Positions 1-12,800 of a stretch of 64,000 bases of DNA are shown piece after piece. The notes below the pieces were generated by a model, which did no database searches, was not told the origin of the DNA, and worked only from the letters and a program-made list of their open reading frames with translations. The DNA comes from Sphagnum magellanicum. Its lineage: Eukaryota; Streptophyta; Sphagnopsida; Sphagnales; Sphagnaceae. The stretch lies in the NCBI GenBank assembly GCA_021904315.1, contig CM038926.1, positions 2,016,718 to 2,080,717 of the forward strand, written 5' to 3'. Numbering within the stretch: position 1 is the first letter of the stretch; the number at the start of each line of letters is the position of its first letter. A program made the translations under genes and the position numbers.

Positions 1-93
1 AACTGCACATGGTACATGCAACTCCAAAATAGTTGCATGTGAGATTTTTTAGTTGCATAAGACAAGTTGCAAAAAACAAAATTTCTAGTAGTG
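1..93. mobile_element. CACTA-type transposon terminus (partial)
   Basis: The stretch ends in TTTCTAGTAGTG. Read on the minus strand this is CACTACTAGAAA, a typical plant CACTA/En-Spm terminal inverted repeat. The bases inside it hold several copies of AGTTGCA/TGCAACT, which look like subterminal repeats. Similar GTTGCA-rich sequence recurs at 53030-53165. Only one end is in the window, so the size and the partner end are unknown. Confidence 0.5.
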
Positions 94-437
94 AATATTT
101 GGCTCAAGGAGCTAAACCACTTGTGTTACAAGATGGAGTACTTTATTAATTTGGACAAGACAATAGGTTTTGTTGTGTTTTATAACCAAAACAAATGCCA
201 ATTATATTATAAGAATTGCATAGTGGAATTGGAGGACATTTTTTAAAAACATAACTATGAGGAAGATTCTTGAAGTTAGTTACTAATGGCCAACCATGAA
301 TAGAGATGTTCATGAATTTTTCCAAACATGTGACTTGTGCTAATGAACAAGTGACATGTTGGCACAAAATACGGCGAAATTGATCACTATTTTGTTTAAC
401 TAGTGAAATCAGCTATTATGGTCTCAAAACTAGTACA
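94..437. other. No gene seen
   Basis: AT-rich sequence between the CACTA-like terminus and the gypsy fossil. A 73-codon minus-strand open frame at 146-367 has no family signature that I recognise, and I do not call it a gene. Confidence 0.5.
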
Positions 438-1199
438 TTGAAACAAGATACTAATTTGGAAATTATGTTATATGGTTTCCATGGGCTATCAAAACACATA
501 ACCCTAAATTTTAGAAATGATAATTTTGGACCATATAAAATCCAATACTATTCACTTAACAATATCGTACTTTTAGTGACCATTGACAAATTTAATCCTA
601 ATCCAACACTAGTTAACAATAACAAGCTAAAACCTTATAGGGTTATGGAACATCACACACTTCAACTTGTTTTAACTAAACCAAGCGATTTTCTATCAAA
701 GGAACCAATTGAGACAACCCATTCTAGTAACCTATTCATTGATCAACTAATTGAAACAATTCATTCTAGTAACCTATTCACTAAGGAATTAGTCAAAAGA
801 CAAACCATTATGGTAACATGTTTACTGAGGATTTAGTTAAACTTTATACGAAAGGTTTGACAACAAATAACCTGATTGAGGAAAAAACCAATTGTAGTAT
901 GTCAATTAAAAATTGGTTGAAAAGGGTATCAGTGACCTATTAAAAAAACAAGTTAGGGAAATACTAGTTAGCCCTAATTCCACACAAAATAATGATGTTT
1001 TAGTTACCTTAATTACAAGTGTCAATTTTTTTAGGAAATATGCCCTAAAAGCTACGTCATTTTTTAAGCGCCACCACTTTCATTTTATGGATATAATACA
1101 AAAAATTGGTGTACCTCTTGATGTGTCTTTTCATTTTTTAATCATGGAATCTCTTATACCTCTTGTTGCACTAAGATGAAGAAATGAATGCCTTGGATT

Positions 1200-4180
1200 T
1201 GTTGTGAGAGATAACAAGCAAGAGGGAAGCAAAATTAAGAAAAGAAAAAGAAAAAAACGTGTGGAAAAAGAAATGCAAATAATTAGAGAGGAAGCTTTTA
1301 GAGCCACTAACGTAATTTACATTAAACTGCTTGGATCATCCATTACCGACATTCATTATAATTAATGATTATGAGGAGGAAAAATAGGTTGAAAAGAAGG
1401 TTACAAAAGCTAAAGTTGAAGCTAAATAACCTATTGAAGTTGAACAACCAACAATTTTTTTGTTACCACTAGTTGAAGGAGGATTCTTTGACATGGAACC
1501 TGATTCCCCTGACATACTTGTTGTTGTACCTACCAAGGCGTGGTCCAAGTTCATGATGAAGCACAAGGGAAAGGAACAAGTGGAGGAGGGCAATTCACCT
1601 ACTAAAGTGACCCGGAAGCAAGCACCTATATAAATAAAAGAAATCTAGAAAATGTTGCAATAGATCCAAATGGGATCCAAAGAGTGATAGTGGGCAAAAT
1701 GAGCTGATTTGGGTGGCTTGTTTGATGTTCACTAAACAGTTCCACGGCCAAACCTATTGAAAGAGTTCCTGCACACCTAGGAATCCATTAAGGATTAACG
1801 CATTAGAGCAATTATTTGTGGTGAGAAGATCACCATCAACCAAGCGCTAATCGTTTAACAATTTGGCATCAATGTTGAAGGAGAAGTTGGTGCAACAAAT
1901 GCATTGGTTAAAGAGGCCCAAGTCACTCTCAAGAACATAATTAGATTAGATGCATTCATTAATAAAAAAACAGTGGAGCATAATCCGGATGAACGAGGAA
2001 TACCATGCCAAGTTTGCAACAATTTTACAGATCATTTACCAATGGGAAAGGTTAGTTTATCTCAATAACCCCATTGCCATTACTTTTAATTTGGCAAACA
2101 AAGGGAAGAAAATCAACTAATGTTCCATCATGTTGACACAAATGTCAATATAATTGACTTGGTTAACAAAGCACTAGAAATAAATTACAACGGGGTTAGC
2201 AATGCCTAACAGGATGGCAGCAACCTATTACTCTGGACCAATTATAAAAATTTGTTTATGACATTAGTTTCCACTATCAAAAGAAGATGCACATGTTGAC
2301 TCTCTAAAACCGCAACTGGTTCAAGAAAAAGAGAAGAAGAAGTTTATTGAAGAGCAATCTAGAAAACCCATTCCTGAGGTTATCACTAAGGAACAATTCA
2401 TTAGTGAATGTCGACCGTGTGCTCAGTTAATGTATCACCATAATCAGTTCGTTAGTCACACTAGTTGGAAAATATGAATTGAATTGTCAACACCCAGGGT
2501 CTGATTAAGTCCAAAACCAACCTATTCACCACCAAAGAAGAAACCTTGCACTTATCAGTGAATCATGATTATGGAGGGAGGAGACAAGGATATGGAAGTT
2601 GATGTTACCACGCAACATGATGATGAATCAATAAGGATGGAAAGTGATCAATTCATGGAGGATATAAATGAACATGATTTTGAATAGGTACCAAACTAGG
2701 AGCCTTCACTTGTTCAAGAAACTTCTGCTCCCATAGAATATGTTAACAACCCTTACCAATAGGTATTGAACTAGTTCAATTAATCAATTTAGTTTAAGCA
2801 TGTTGAACCAATTTAGTTTAAATTTTTTTATATTTTTCCTTAAATGTTGGCAACTTATGCTTAGCACAAAAGCTTGAAACAAGTGACACTTTTCTTTGAA
2901 CAAATAGCCCTAGTTGCCTAAACTTGGCTTGAAACAGTAGATAACTTAACTAATTTGAAGACTAAATATAATTATGCTAAGAGCATGTTAGAGGACACCA
3001 ACAACTAATTACAAGCCCATTGCATGGAATTGGTTAACCATAAATAAGCATTGCAAAACAAGGACAAAGAACTAATCATTGTAAAAAACTAGCTTTTTAA
3101 ATTGTAGACAAAGAATAAACACCTAGTTGCTAAAGGTGTTGAAGTTGAAAAGGCAATCAAGAAGGCTAAAGTTTTGTAGTAGGAATATAATGAGTTGAAC
3201 CAGGTTCATTTTAAAACTCATAAAGACCTAAAGGCTTTACATATTGACTTTGACTGATTAGTAAACGATTATGGTAAGATGGAAGCTATTAATGTGTAAT
3301 GGGAGAAAAAATATCAAAGCTTCAAAACACATTTTTATAGCAGCGGGAACAATTGATGGAGGTCAACATTAACATGGAATCATACCCATGAGCTTCAAAT
3401 ATAGATTCAAGAATTAAAAAGCGAATTGGAGACACTTCATTAAACACCAAGTAAAGTTTCCCAAACCACTTACATGGATAACCGATTGAGGGAATTTGAG
3501 GAATTACTTTTGGACAATGCCTTGCTTAAGGTGCAAAACCAAGCATTGGCAAACAAAAACTTGAAATGGAAAGAATGGTGGCAAACCATATAAGAGATTA
3601 CGAAAGAGCAAATTTAGGATAGTTTGGAAATAAGTCGTTCAAATGAAAAAGTTTACTTGAATGAATTGGTTGCATATTAGTTACAGTTTGAAGGTCATAC
3701 GTATGATTGGCTTACTAGCAAACTAGTTGAGGTACCTATTACTATTTCCCAAAAAAATTCACCTATGCAAGCAACAATTGCAGCTATGAATTCTCGAAAT
3801 GCACATGTTATCACTACTAATAAAGAACGAAAGCCAATCAAGGAGGAGTAAAATTTGCCATTTTTTTGGTAATTTGTCTTTGCCCATGGACTTTGTGGAA
3901 GTACCTATTGTAGTTGTTAATACTCAGATAGAAGAATTAGAAAAACATGTTACTCCTAAACATGTTCCACTAGTTATACCAAAAATTGGGGTAGGTGCAA
4001 AGGTTACCTTGATTAACATTGTCATACATACCTCTAAGGTTTTCATGACTCTATATATAGTACTGAAAGACATACCTATTGTTGAGAGACTAGGGTCTAA
4101 AATTATTCCTTTAACTGAACCTGTTGATACCACAAGTGAGGAACATGTTGATGATTTGGCTACAAGGGTTCGACATGTAG
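1200..4180 (+). other. Decayed extra ORF of a gypsy fossil (coiled-coil-like, unknown function)
   Basis: I do not recognise a characterised protein. The best-preserved open segment (about 3474-3600) reads NRLREFEELLLDNALLKVQN, followed shortly by a KWKEWW motif. The gypsy copy at 48581-51000 carries NRLKEFEELLLDNTLFKVQN and the same KWKEWW at about 49865-49975 on the minus strand. Matching amino acids in two separately inserted, separately decayed copies imply that the protein was once under selection. The region upstream is rich in Lys, Glu, Gln and Asn with long helical runs, suggesting a coiled coil. Part of the same ORF seems present at about 37140-37770. It could be a structural or accessory protein of a gypsy lineage. 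It has many breaks. Confidence 0.5.
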
Positions 4181-4184
4181 TTCT

Positions 4185-4372
4185 ATGTGTTTTCAACCAA
4201 CTTTCTTCAAGTTTTTAATAATTTGTACATGTTAATTTAGGATTTGTAGTTAGTTTTAATTTTAATAAATTTTTGCATGTACATGTTTTTTTTAAAAAAA
4301 CGTGTTGCTGAAAAAATCATAAGTTGAATAACTTTGATGGGAATAGAAAAACCCGTTAACATCCATGTGGTC
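4185..4372 (+). repeat. Partial gypsy 3' LTR
   Basis: About 190 bp matching the terminal part of the LTRs at 36290-36858 and 48581-49161, read in the opposite orientation to those, ending in CCGTTAACA. It is much shorter than the roughly 570-580 bp of those copies. Directly beyond it begins the minus-strand RNase H remnant of a different gypsy copy. Confidence 0.5.
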
Positions 4373-4893
4373 AACATAAAATGCAAATTAGTTACCCAGT
4401 AAATAGTGTCTGAATTTTTGTAAAGCATAAACCATAGCTAAAACTTCCCTCTCAATAGTAGTACAATTCCTTTCAATTGAGTTTAATAATCTAGATGCAT
4501 ACATAATTGGTTACTCAAACTTATCGATTGGGTTCTAGGCAAATATGGCTCCTATTGCTAACTAAGATGCATTTGTGTGAACATAAAACTCAAGCTCCCA
4601 ATTTGGACTAATCAATATAGGGGCTTGTACATACTGGTTTTTAATATCCTCCCAAACATTTTGGTATTTTGTAATCCACTCAAAAATTTCACATTTCTTG
4701 AAGAATTTGGTAATTGGTGACAAAATAGAGGCAAAGTTTTTTGATAAAACACCTATAAAACTGTGCCATCCCATTGAAAACTTGGATTTATTGGGGGGTA
4801 GTATGTATTGGCATGTTTATTAAGGCTTCAACTTTCTTTGGATCCATAACTTTCCCCTCTTTGGATATTCTAAAACCTAGGATGGTTCCTGAC

Positions 4894-5713
4894 TAACACA
4901 CTCCCAAGCCCCTTGTTGAATCCACTTGAGGGTCCAACTATGTATAATTGCGAAAAGTTGGGACTTGAGGGCCGCTCTTGGCTTCCAGTACCAAAAAGGG
5001 GTAGAGGGGCGTGCTAGAAGTCCCGAGATTAGACTAGGAAGAGAGACTAGATTATCAAGCTTGAATCTGCATCCAAAACCAACCACAAGAGGGTTAATTA
5101 GCATTCGATAACACCCTTGGGTGTTGGGACAAGCCACGGGCACTTTGACACACAAGACTCACCACGGCCCGGACTCAGGGGAAGCCATCACCTTCCCCCA
5201 TATAGTATTCTCTGCAGCTCTCCACCGAGGCTACATCTAAATGGCACTTTTTCCCAAGACTCCCAAGTTGGAGTCCCGAAACTGTCCTGGGTTGGAGTCC
5301 CAGAACTTTGGGAGCTCATATCTCCCGACTGCAGAGTCTGATCAAGATGAGGTCTAAACCAAAGTTGTAGCTCTCTTCAAAAGCTTTCTAACGCCATGTC
5401 GCCCTCTAGAATCGGACATCGAGAAAAGGTCGATTCCCGACTTTTAGTGGTCGGGAGTCAAACTGCCAGTTTGACTCCCGGCCCTTCTTTTGTCCATAAC
5501 ATGGGCTGCAGATGTCCAAATGGCTCATGCGAGGCCATTTTGAACATTTAAACTTCAATACCTTTCCAATGACACCAAGAACACTTCAATGTGAGGAGAT
5601 TTGACCCCTCAAATCGAGCTTTGAGTTTTCAGAAGTCCTGGAGGACTCCATTTTCCCACTTTTGGGAGTGTGAGTTGCATTCTCACACTTAGCCCCAAAG
5701 TGGGGTTGCGACA
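4894..5713 (-). mobile_element. Solo LTR (820 bp) with CTGAC target duplication
   Basis: The block interrupts the gypsy pol remnant and is flanked by CTGAC at 4889-4893 and 5714-5718, a 5-bp target site duplication. On the minus strand it runs TGTCGCAACC...GTGTTA. No internal retroelement sequence is present, so this is a solo LTR left by LTR-LTR recombination. The same LTR family occurs in the opposite orientation at 56629-57600 and, truncated, at 32506-33025. It is much more GC-rich than its surroundings. It contains a TATA-like ACTATATGGGGG element and a 14-bp perfect inverted repeat with a 1-base loop at 5452-5480. It is younger than the element it sits in; no date can be read from a single LTR. 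Confidence 0.8.
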
Positions 5714-8700
5714 CTGACAATACCATGAATGCACACTTGTCTAGGTTTAAGCTGATACCAAACTCTTTACACTTGAAAAATCATTTCTTGAGTTTCTCAA
5801 GTTGAGTTGATAGGTCACTGAAAATTGTAAAGTCATCAAGAAATATTTTCATGAATACATCAATGTTTTCTCGAAACACTTTAGTTACTACCCTTTGATT
5901 ATAAGTGGGTGGTCCATTTTTGACAGCAAATGGCATCACAACCCACACAAAAGCCCCCTAATTGGTAATAAAAGTGGTTTTGTGTTGATCTTTTGGTGCA
6001 ATTAAAATATGATGATATCCTAAAAATTCATCAAGGAAGGTTATACTTCATGCCCAACAATTATGTTAATAACCTCATCCGTAAAGGCAACAAGTAAGGA
6101 TGTTTATTTGTTGTTGCATTGAACTTCCTGAAATCAACACAAATATTTCAACTTCCCATTCTTCTTGGGAACAACCACTATCGAAGATAGCCAAGTTGCT
6201 TCCTCAACTAGTTTGATAAAACTAATAGCAAATAACTTGTTTACATCTTGCTTGACTATGGTAACATAATTAGGATTCAACCAGTGCCTTGCTTGATGAG
6301 TAGGTGGTATTGTGGTATCTAATTCAGTCACTCAATTAGTTGTTTTATGACAACTAATTCTAGTGTAAAGTTCATTTTCACACGTTACACATTCTCTTTG
6401 GTGCCCAATTTGATTTTGGTTATCTAATCCTCTTTAGTAACCATCCAACCAACTATGGTTAGATCTTGTATTCACTTTCAAGCAGGTGTCTTATCAATGA
6501 TCATCTCTTCCACTGTGGATGGAAGAAAGTTTCAAATAGGTGTTATTTGATTGTGTAAGGTGGGATAACTAAGTTAACAGCTAACACATACTGATTCAAC
6601 AAGTTGTTTTGGAATTAGTTATGTTATACTAAGATTTGGCGTGTGGATTAGTTTAGAAACTGATTTAATATGAATAGGTACTACTCTAGTTCCTATTGAA
6701 TACATGTATAATTCTATAACAAACATCACATCCTGCTCTTCATATGATATTCCATAATGGAAATCATAACATACTAAGACTTTTGGTTTTTTGGTTTGCA
6801 CACCAAATTTCTTAATAACATGTATGGTTCATATTGTACATGTTCCTTATATGGTAACAATATTAATTCCCCAATCATGGGATACTTAGCATGTCTCAAC
6901 CATAGGCATCCTAGCAACATTGAATAACTATAATCTAGAACATTATTATTGATAACAATAAATGCAAATGTATAGGGAATACCATGAACAAATATTTTCA
7001 GATCTCTACTAATACCAAGTGGTTTGGTTATAGTTTGATTTGCCATATGTAGATTATAAGGTGTTAAATTAAGTTTTGACAAACTTAATTGTATTTTCAA
7101 GTTTTTTATAATGATATTGACTTTAGAACCTCCCATCAATTAGCACATCATCAATAATTTTTTTACTAACCTAGATTTAAATCACTACCATCTAGTGGTC
7201 AATGGCCATTATTGCATAGGCATGTTCAAGTTGCATTGATTGAATAAACTTAATTGGTTTTTAAATATATCTTTCAATGTCTGGCATAATCTTCAATAGT
7301 TGTCCCAAGTTCATTACATATTTGGTTTCCAAAACTTGAATGCTGATGTCTTTCAAAATCTCTTCCAAAATCTTTTCTAGTAATGTCGTTTGTGCAGTCA
7401 ATTGAATAGGTCATATATTAGTAACCAGTTGATTTAATGGTTTTAGTAAACCTGCTTAATTTGAATGAAGTGGTCTGTTAAACTCAACGGGTGCTTATGA
7501 TACTAAATCAGTCCCATGTAACTCCTTGATATTATGGACAAAATAATCATGCATTTATTATTTAATTTGCTAACTAGTTGTTATTTTTGCCTTCACCGAT
7601 TCATGTTTTCTAAGTACACGTTGTTAGAGTACTTAATTATGGATCATGACAATAATAACTAAATTAATTAATACATTATCAAGTTTAAAGGGTTTTACTA
7701 CCATAGTGGCAATAGTGGTTGGCTTAATTCGAAACATGTTATGAACTTTTGTCTTTTTTAAACAATCAGCTGCATGGTGTTCAAAGCTAAAACAAATAAT
7801 GCATGGATATTTCAACGGTACTCTAGTTGGTTTAACATGTTGTGCAATAATTTCAACTATTGGTTTAACAACTTTGGTGGGAACAACAAGTACTACAAGT
7901 TATTATCCTTTCTTGTTGTGATAGGTTTTTTTGACATGACCAAATTTACCACAATTTGAATAGGTAAGTTGATGTTTAATAGTAGTATAAATGATTATAA
8001 GTTGTGCAACTAGTTTGGACTCTAGGTGAGTTATTAAGGTGTTGTATTGCTATGACCAGTCCATTTTTTTCACAAATCACTACAACTTTCTTATGCTTGA
8101 TAAAGGTATTTCTTGCCATACTTGTTGTTGTTAATTTAAGGTATGATTAAAAACGTGCTCAAAAAATAATAGTAAGGAACACATCAATAACCTTTACTTG
8201 CAAAAAATTAGCAAATTTTAACAAATGTTCATAATAAACTTTTACCCATTCACCAACGTGTTGTTGGAGGTTCCTCAATTGCATATAGACTTCTTCATTG
8301 TTCTTCAATTCAGAAACGTTTGCAAAACGCTTAGTCCAACTCCTCAAAAGTGCAATTGGGACGACCTTGTACAAAGTTTTCGCCCCACTCTAAAATATTG
8401 TTCATAAAGTGAAACCAAAAAGGTTAACGATATCAACTTCCACAATCTCCCCATTAGCTTTGATTGTTTTTTTGAAAACTCTAATGTGAGCATCATGATT
8501 AATATCCTTCGCATATGTTGGATATTAAAGTTTTTGATATGGCAGATTACTAGTTGGTTTAGATTGAATTACAACTAGTGGGCACCATGGTGGCATGAAC
8601 CTTCTTGGATCAAATGTTAGTCATCCATAGATTCCAATAGGTGGATCAAGTGGTGGTCCTCTAAGCAGGTCTCAATCAAGCGATCTTCCTCCTATTGGTG

Positions 8701-10963
8701 ATCCTCCATTAGGTGAACTTCAAGGCAAATTCTCCACTTGGCTGTGGATTTAAATTAGTCCTTTTTAGTTGCTAAAATAAAACACCATTGCCATGGACAT
8801 GTAGTCCATTGGCAACATGTATGTTAATATGTAGAGTTGCTACCATTGTTTGTTGAACATGTAGACCTATGGGAATTATAATTAGTTATTCTAATCCAAA
8901 AGTTAGTACTTTGACAGGACACTAAATTTATTCTAGTATCTCAATAGGTGGCAATAATTTTTTTGGGTAGGGGTCAAAGCATGGTTGGGGTATCCAAAAA
9001 GATTATCTTGTTTTATATTAACTTGATCCCCTTACTTAAACATGTTGTTGAAACTTAATGACACATTCATATTGAAAGTTTGATTTTATTCATAGATAGA
9101 TATATTACAAAGGTGTTATTCTATGCATATAATGTCAAATTTGAACAAGTTTAAACATTCCTACCAAGTTTTTTTTTAAAAATAGGATTTTCTTTCATAA
9201 GCAAAAAAAATTCAAGGATTCATAAAGAATGTCTAAACAAATTTTTTTGTCCAAGATTTTTACCAAAAACACCTTATGTGCTAATGTGTATAAAGTGTAT
9301 GAATGTGACAAAAACCAAATGCCTTATTGTAATGTAAAAAAGTTTTTAAAAATCAAAATTTTGGGAATTTTGGGAATTTTGGGCCATTAGTAGAACATGG
9401 CCTACATTGGATAAATTTTACTAATCTCATTTTCATAATTGAAAAAAATAGATACTTTAGAGGCCTATATAAAATTTGGAACAAAGTTATTTCATTTGAC
9501 ATGAAGAAAAAGGGTGAAATGTAAAACAAGTCATGGGAAAAGTGAAGAAAAAGGTGAATTTGGGAGTCCTTGGAATGAATTTTCAAGGCTCAAAAGTGGT
9601 ACCCCAATCATGCTTGGACCTTAGTACAAGTTGCATATCTTTCCTTTCTTCCAAAAATCAATGGATTAGGTCCTTTGATTTTAGAATAATACACAGAGTA
9701 CATGTTAGGATCCATGGGTACAAAAGGTGGAACTATATTATACCACATTGGATATGCCGGTGGATATAGTATAACTTTAGGTTGTCTTGCTATTAGTGGT
9801 GTAATAGGTTGCTACCAACCTAAGTGTTGATTAACCAATGTTGGGTGAATAACCAAACTTGGTTGTGATCGGATTTGTGGCATAGGTACACCAACTCGTA
9901 TTGCTGGTGTGTTTGTCATGGTAGCTGGTAAAGAAGTTTTGAGTTCTTCTTTCATTAATCACTTCAATTTATCATCCACAAAGGGATAATTCTTGAATTC
10001 ATGCCCAACCTATTGACAATATGCATAGGTTAATTCAATTTTAATAGTGGGTTGTGGGTTTGTAACCGATATATTCATTGAACATGTGGTTGCTCAGTGG
10101 TTCCCATAATAGGCTCGCTTGGCCAGACACCTTCAGTGATAGGTTATGTTTGTTGGACATCAACTCTGACCGCGTCCACCAACTCTGCATGTTATTGAAA
10201 ACTAGATCATTGTGAAGGTCTTCATTCCAAGTTGCATGGTTGTTCTAACCGATTTTTAAATTGATTACGTTCCAATTTTAAATCTATTGCAGTTGGATTT
10301 AAAAGAACCAATTCATATGTGTAGTACCCAACAATTGGTGCTGATTGGGATGGTACAATAGCTCTAGGAATGTAGTAACTAAGTGCTACAACTTGCCACC
10401 TCTATGTTGCAGAAGATACTTCATCAACATGTTGAATAAGTGTGGTGTCTTGTCCACCCGGTTGTGCATTCGACTTTCATTGTTAAGACAACTACTGGGG
10501 TGTCAAAAATCAACCGGTTGAAGGTACTTGTGGTTCCCTTTTTTCCTCCTATTCTACTAGTATTTGATGAAGAGGTAAATTTGTCGTAATTAGTTGTTGA
10601 GGTCCACTGCTAAGAACATCAACTTGTTGAATTCCCTCAACTTGAAAATGTGGTTATTCTTATGATTGAACCACCTTATGAATAGGTTGTCAAATGGAAC
10701 TTCTAATTCTAATTGCCTTCTAAGGCCATTTTTTACTACTCTTGACATCTCTTATATTGATTTAAAACAATTGTTAATTCAAGTTCTTTTTCATCAACAA
10801 GTTGCTATAAAAATCAAAAATCATCAACACACAAAAAAAACTCTTAGAAAACTATTAAAAATACTATAAATTCAAACTTAAATTTTCAAAAAAAAAAAAG
10901 TTGGAAAAAAAAAAGTGTAAGCATGATTGCTTCCAGTTCCGTTCCATTACATTGTTGCCAAAA

Positions 10964-11632
10964 TGTTTAAAGGTTTTGTCTATTCTTCTTAAATTAAGGA
11001 TTTTTTCTCTTCTAGGTTTTTAAATTTAGGTTTAAAATAATATCAACATATGAGTTGCTTCAAATATGTATAATGTAAAAATAAAAAACAGAAGATATAG
11101 ATATTCCTCACAAATGCAAAAACAAAATTAAATCAATCTTCCATGGCAAGTTGAAAATAAAATTTCAAAAGTCCAAAGTAAACCTGTTCAAAAATCAAAA
11201 TAAAATTAAAGAAATGATTTCAAAAATTAAGAAGTTCCAAAAGTTCAAAAGTTCAAAAGAAATTCCAAAAAGAAGTTTTTCATTATCTTCCAATCTTCAT
11301 ATTTATACCAAACATAACACTATTTAAAGTTAAATAGTCACTAATTGATATAACAATTATAAAACTTAAACTCTTACTATAACAACTATTGTCAACAGGT
11401 TTAAAACAACATGTTATCATCAATAATTAGTCACCTGAACATACCAATTATTGGTTCATTTAATCCATTGGTTACCTTAACACTTGTTCCTAGTTATTTT
11501 GACAAATTAGTTAACTTGAGGTCCTATTATCTAGTTAACTAAACTAAATCTCAAAATCATATTGCCTCATTAATTACTAGTTGTTAACAACCGGTTATTA
11601 TGTACATATTAAAAAATTAGGTTGATAACGTG
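10964..11632 (-). repeat. Gypsy LTR (5' LTR of the minus-strand fossil, degenerate)
   Basis: It starts TGTTTAAAGGTTTTGTCTATT, akin to the TGTTAATAGG starts of the LTRs at 36290 and 48581, and includes the same ACTAGTTAACNNACC-rich, AT-rich body. The left boundary is preceded by GTTGCCAAAA, comparable with GTCGCCAAA next to the LTR at 36290. That places the priming region on this side. The right boundary (about 11632) is approximate. Confidence 0.5.
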
Positions 11633-11741
11633 AGCTTTCAAATAATCTGCATTGTATTATGCATTCCTACATGGCAGTCCTTCCGGGACTTTTTCAGACA
11701 TGGATGAATTATGATTGCATAGTGCCATCTAGTCTTCACAA

Positions 11742-12167
11742 ATGGTAATGGTGGTTGCCAAATTTGCATCGAGTGCCTCGTATACATCGAAGATACCCCA
11801 TTTGGAAGGTGAGGATGCCTTTGGATCCATGAAACGAAAGCAAGATCTACCCCCTAAATTAGAAGGTGATTTTCACAATGATAGTCATTTAAATCTTTTT
11901 TGTCCCCAAATGGAGTTCATTTCACAAACCCTACACCTAATGCAATTTCGAGCTAGTGGAGCTATTTGCAAGAGGCCTTTCCAATTCACCTTCATAATCA
12001 CAAGGAAGTGTTGGAACACCTTTGTGGTGATGATTTTGGCGCATTGTCCCCAAAGTCGAATGCTTAATGTTTGGCACTGTAAAAAGACACCAAACATTAT
12101 TACAAGGCAAAAGTCATTTTTAAAAAAAGATTATGGCATTCTTGTTCTTTATTATGTTGGTAATTAG
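11742..12167 (+). other. Open frame of unknown nature
   Basis: A 141-codon plus-strand frame (GTG-initiated as read) with no motif, membrane segment or signal peptide that I recognise. Its composition is not strikingly different from chance frames here, and it is followed by AT-rich repeat. It may be a remnant of a transposon gene. I list it because it is one of the longer frames outside retroelements. Confidence 0.15.
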
Positions 12168-12179
12168 AGTGTTGCCAGG

Positions 12180-12800
12180 TGTAATCATAATCAAATGAGC
12201 CAAAAAGGAACAATTGTTAAAACTCTATAAAAACTATATGTTAGATATTTTTGTGGTGCCACTTTAATGTCATGTTAATCACAAAATGTAATGTTAAATG
12301 ACTAATATGAATGTTGAAGAATTCAAAATAAAAATTTTAAAAAATATTTTGGGTTTTGGTTTTAATAAAGGACCTTTGAACTTGAACAACGATTGCATCA
12401 AAAGTAGTCAATTTTGTAAAAAACTAAGCCAAAGATTATCTTTATAAAGGAATTTTGATGAAAAAAATATCGAGATGATGTTAATTGATTATCCACACTA
12501 AAAAACCATTCATAATTTGAAAGTTGTGAAATTTTTTAAAATTCAAAAATAAAAAATCTATTGAACAAAATTTAAAATTTCAAGAGTCCTTTACCACATG
12601 TAAATGGGGTGTAATGTACATGACATCTGAAACAAAGTTGTAATTTATGAAACAATAAAATAAATCATTAAACAATTAACATATTTTCATACAATTTGAA
12701 ATTAAAATAATTTTTAATAACATAATGTAGAATTTGGTAGAATTTGTACACTTTTCAAAAATTCTTAGTTATTCATGAAAAGTTAATATAAAAAATGTGA
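12180..12800 (+). repeat. Dispersed AT-rich repeat, copy 1
   Basis: The landmarks GTGGTGCCACTTTAATG (about 12254) and CAAGAGTCCTTTACCACATG (about 12582) recur in reverse orientation at about 29030 and 28735. The second landmark also recurs in direct orientation at about 28322 (CAAGAGTCCGTTGCCACAT). No open frame supports a protein. The family is unknown to me; a non-autonomous DNA transposon is possible because two copies form a foldback at 28200-28830. Confidence 0.45.

Larger units (their letters stand above)
438..4372 (+). mobile_element. Ty3/gypsy fossil: end of pol, extra downstream ORF, partial 3' LTR
   Basis: A broken, old Ty3/gypsy-type element, 5'-truncated at the window edge. About 438-836 reads as the C-terminal tail of pol (VLLVTIDKF and NKLKPYRVMEHHTLQ resemble the post-integrase tail of this kind of element). 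About 1200-4180 is decayed coding sequence with a lysine/glutamate-rich, coiled-coil-like composition. It lies between pol and the 3' LTR, where gypsy elements sometimes carry an extra or env-position ORF. The element ends in a partial LTR (about 4185-4372) whose last bases, GAATAGAAAAACCCGTTAACA-like, match the LTR ends seen at 36290 and 48581. It carries many breaks and looks ancient. The same extra ORF recurs in the copy at 49162-51000. Confidence 0.65.
4373..11632 (-). mobile_element. Ty3/gypsy fossil with gag, protease, RT and RNase H, 5' LTR at right
   Basis: A broken, old Ty3/gypsy element on the minus strand with many breaks. Parts from its 5' side are: LTR about 10964-11632; gag-like stretches about 7630-10900, including a segment at 8159-8374 that resembles the helical gag core; a retropepsin-like segment at 6774-7139 (GGSKVNI, NLHMANQTITKPLG, SMLLGCLWLRHAK); the N-terminal RT segment at 6134-6331 (the WLSSIVVVPKKNGK motif); and the RT/RNase H connection at 4562-4774 (FASILSPITKFFKK, APILISPNWELEFYVHTNAS). 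A solo LTR of another family (4894-5713) is inserted between the RT and RNase H portions. The 3' end abuts the partial LTR of the neighbouring plus-strand fossil. Confidence 0.7.

Noticed and set aside
438-836. Independent host gene of 132 codons
   Set aside because: The sequence resembles the C-terminal tail of gypsy pol and is followed by other parts of the same element.
4926-5341. Frames inside the inserted block in the gypsy pol remnant
   Set aside because: The block has target duplications and matches other LTRs; the frames are chance openings in a GC-richer LTR.
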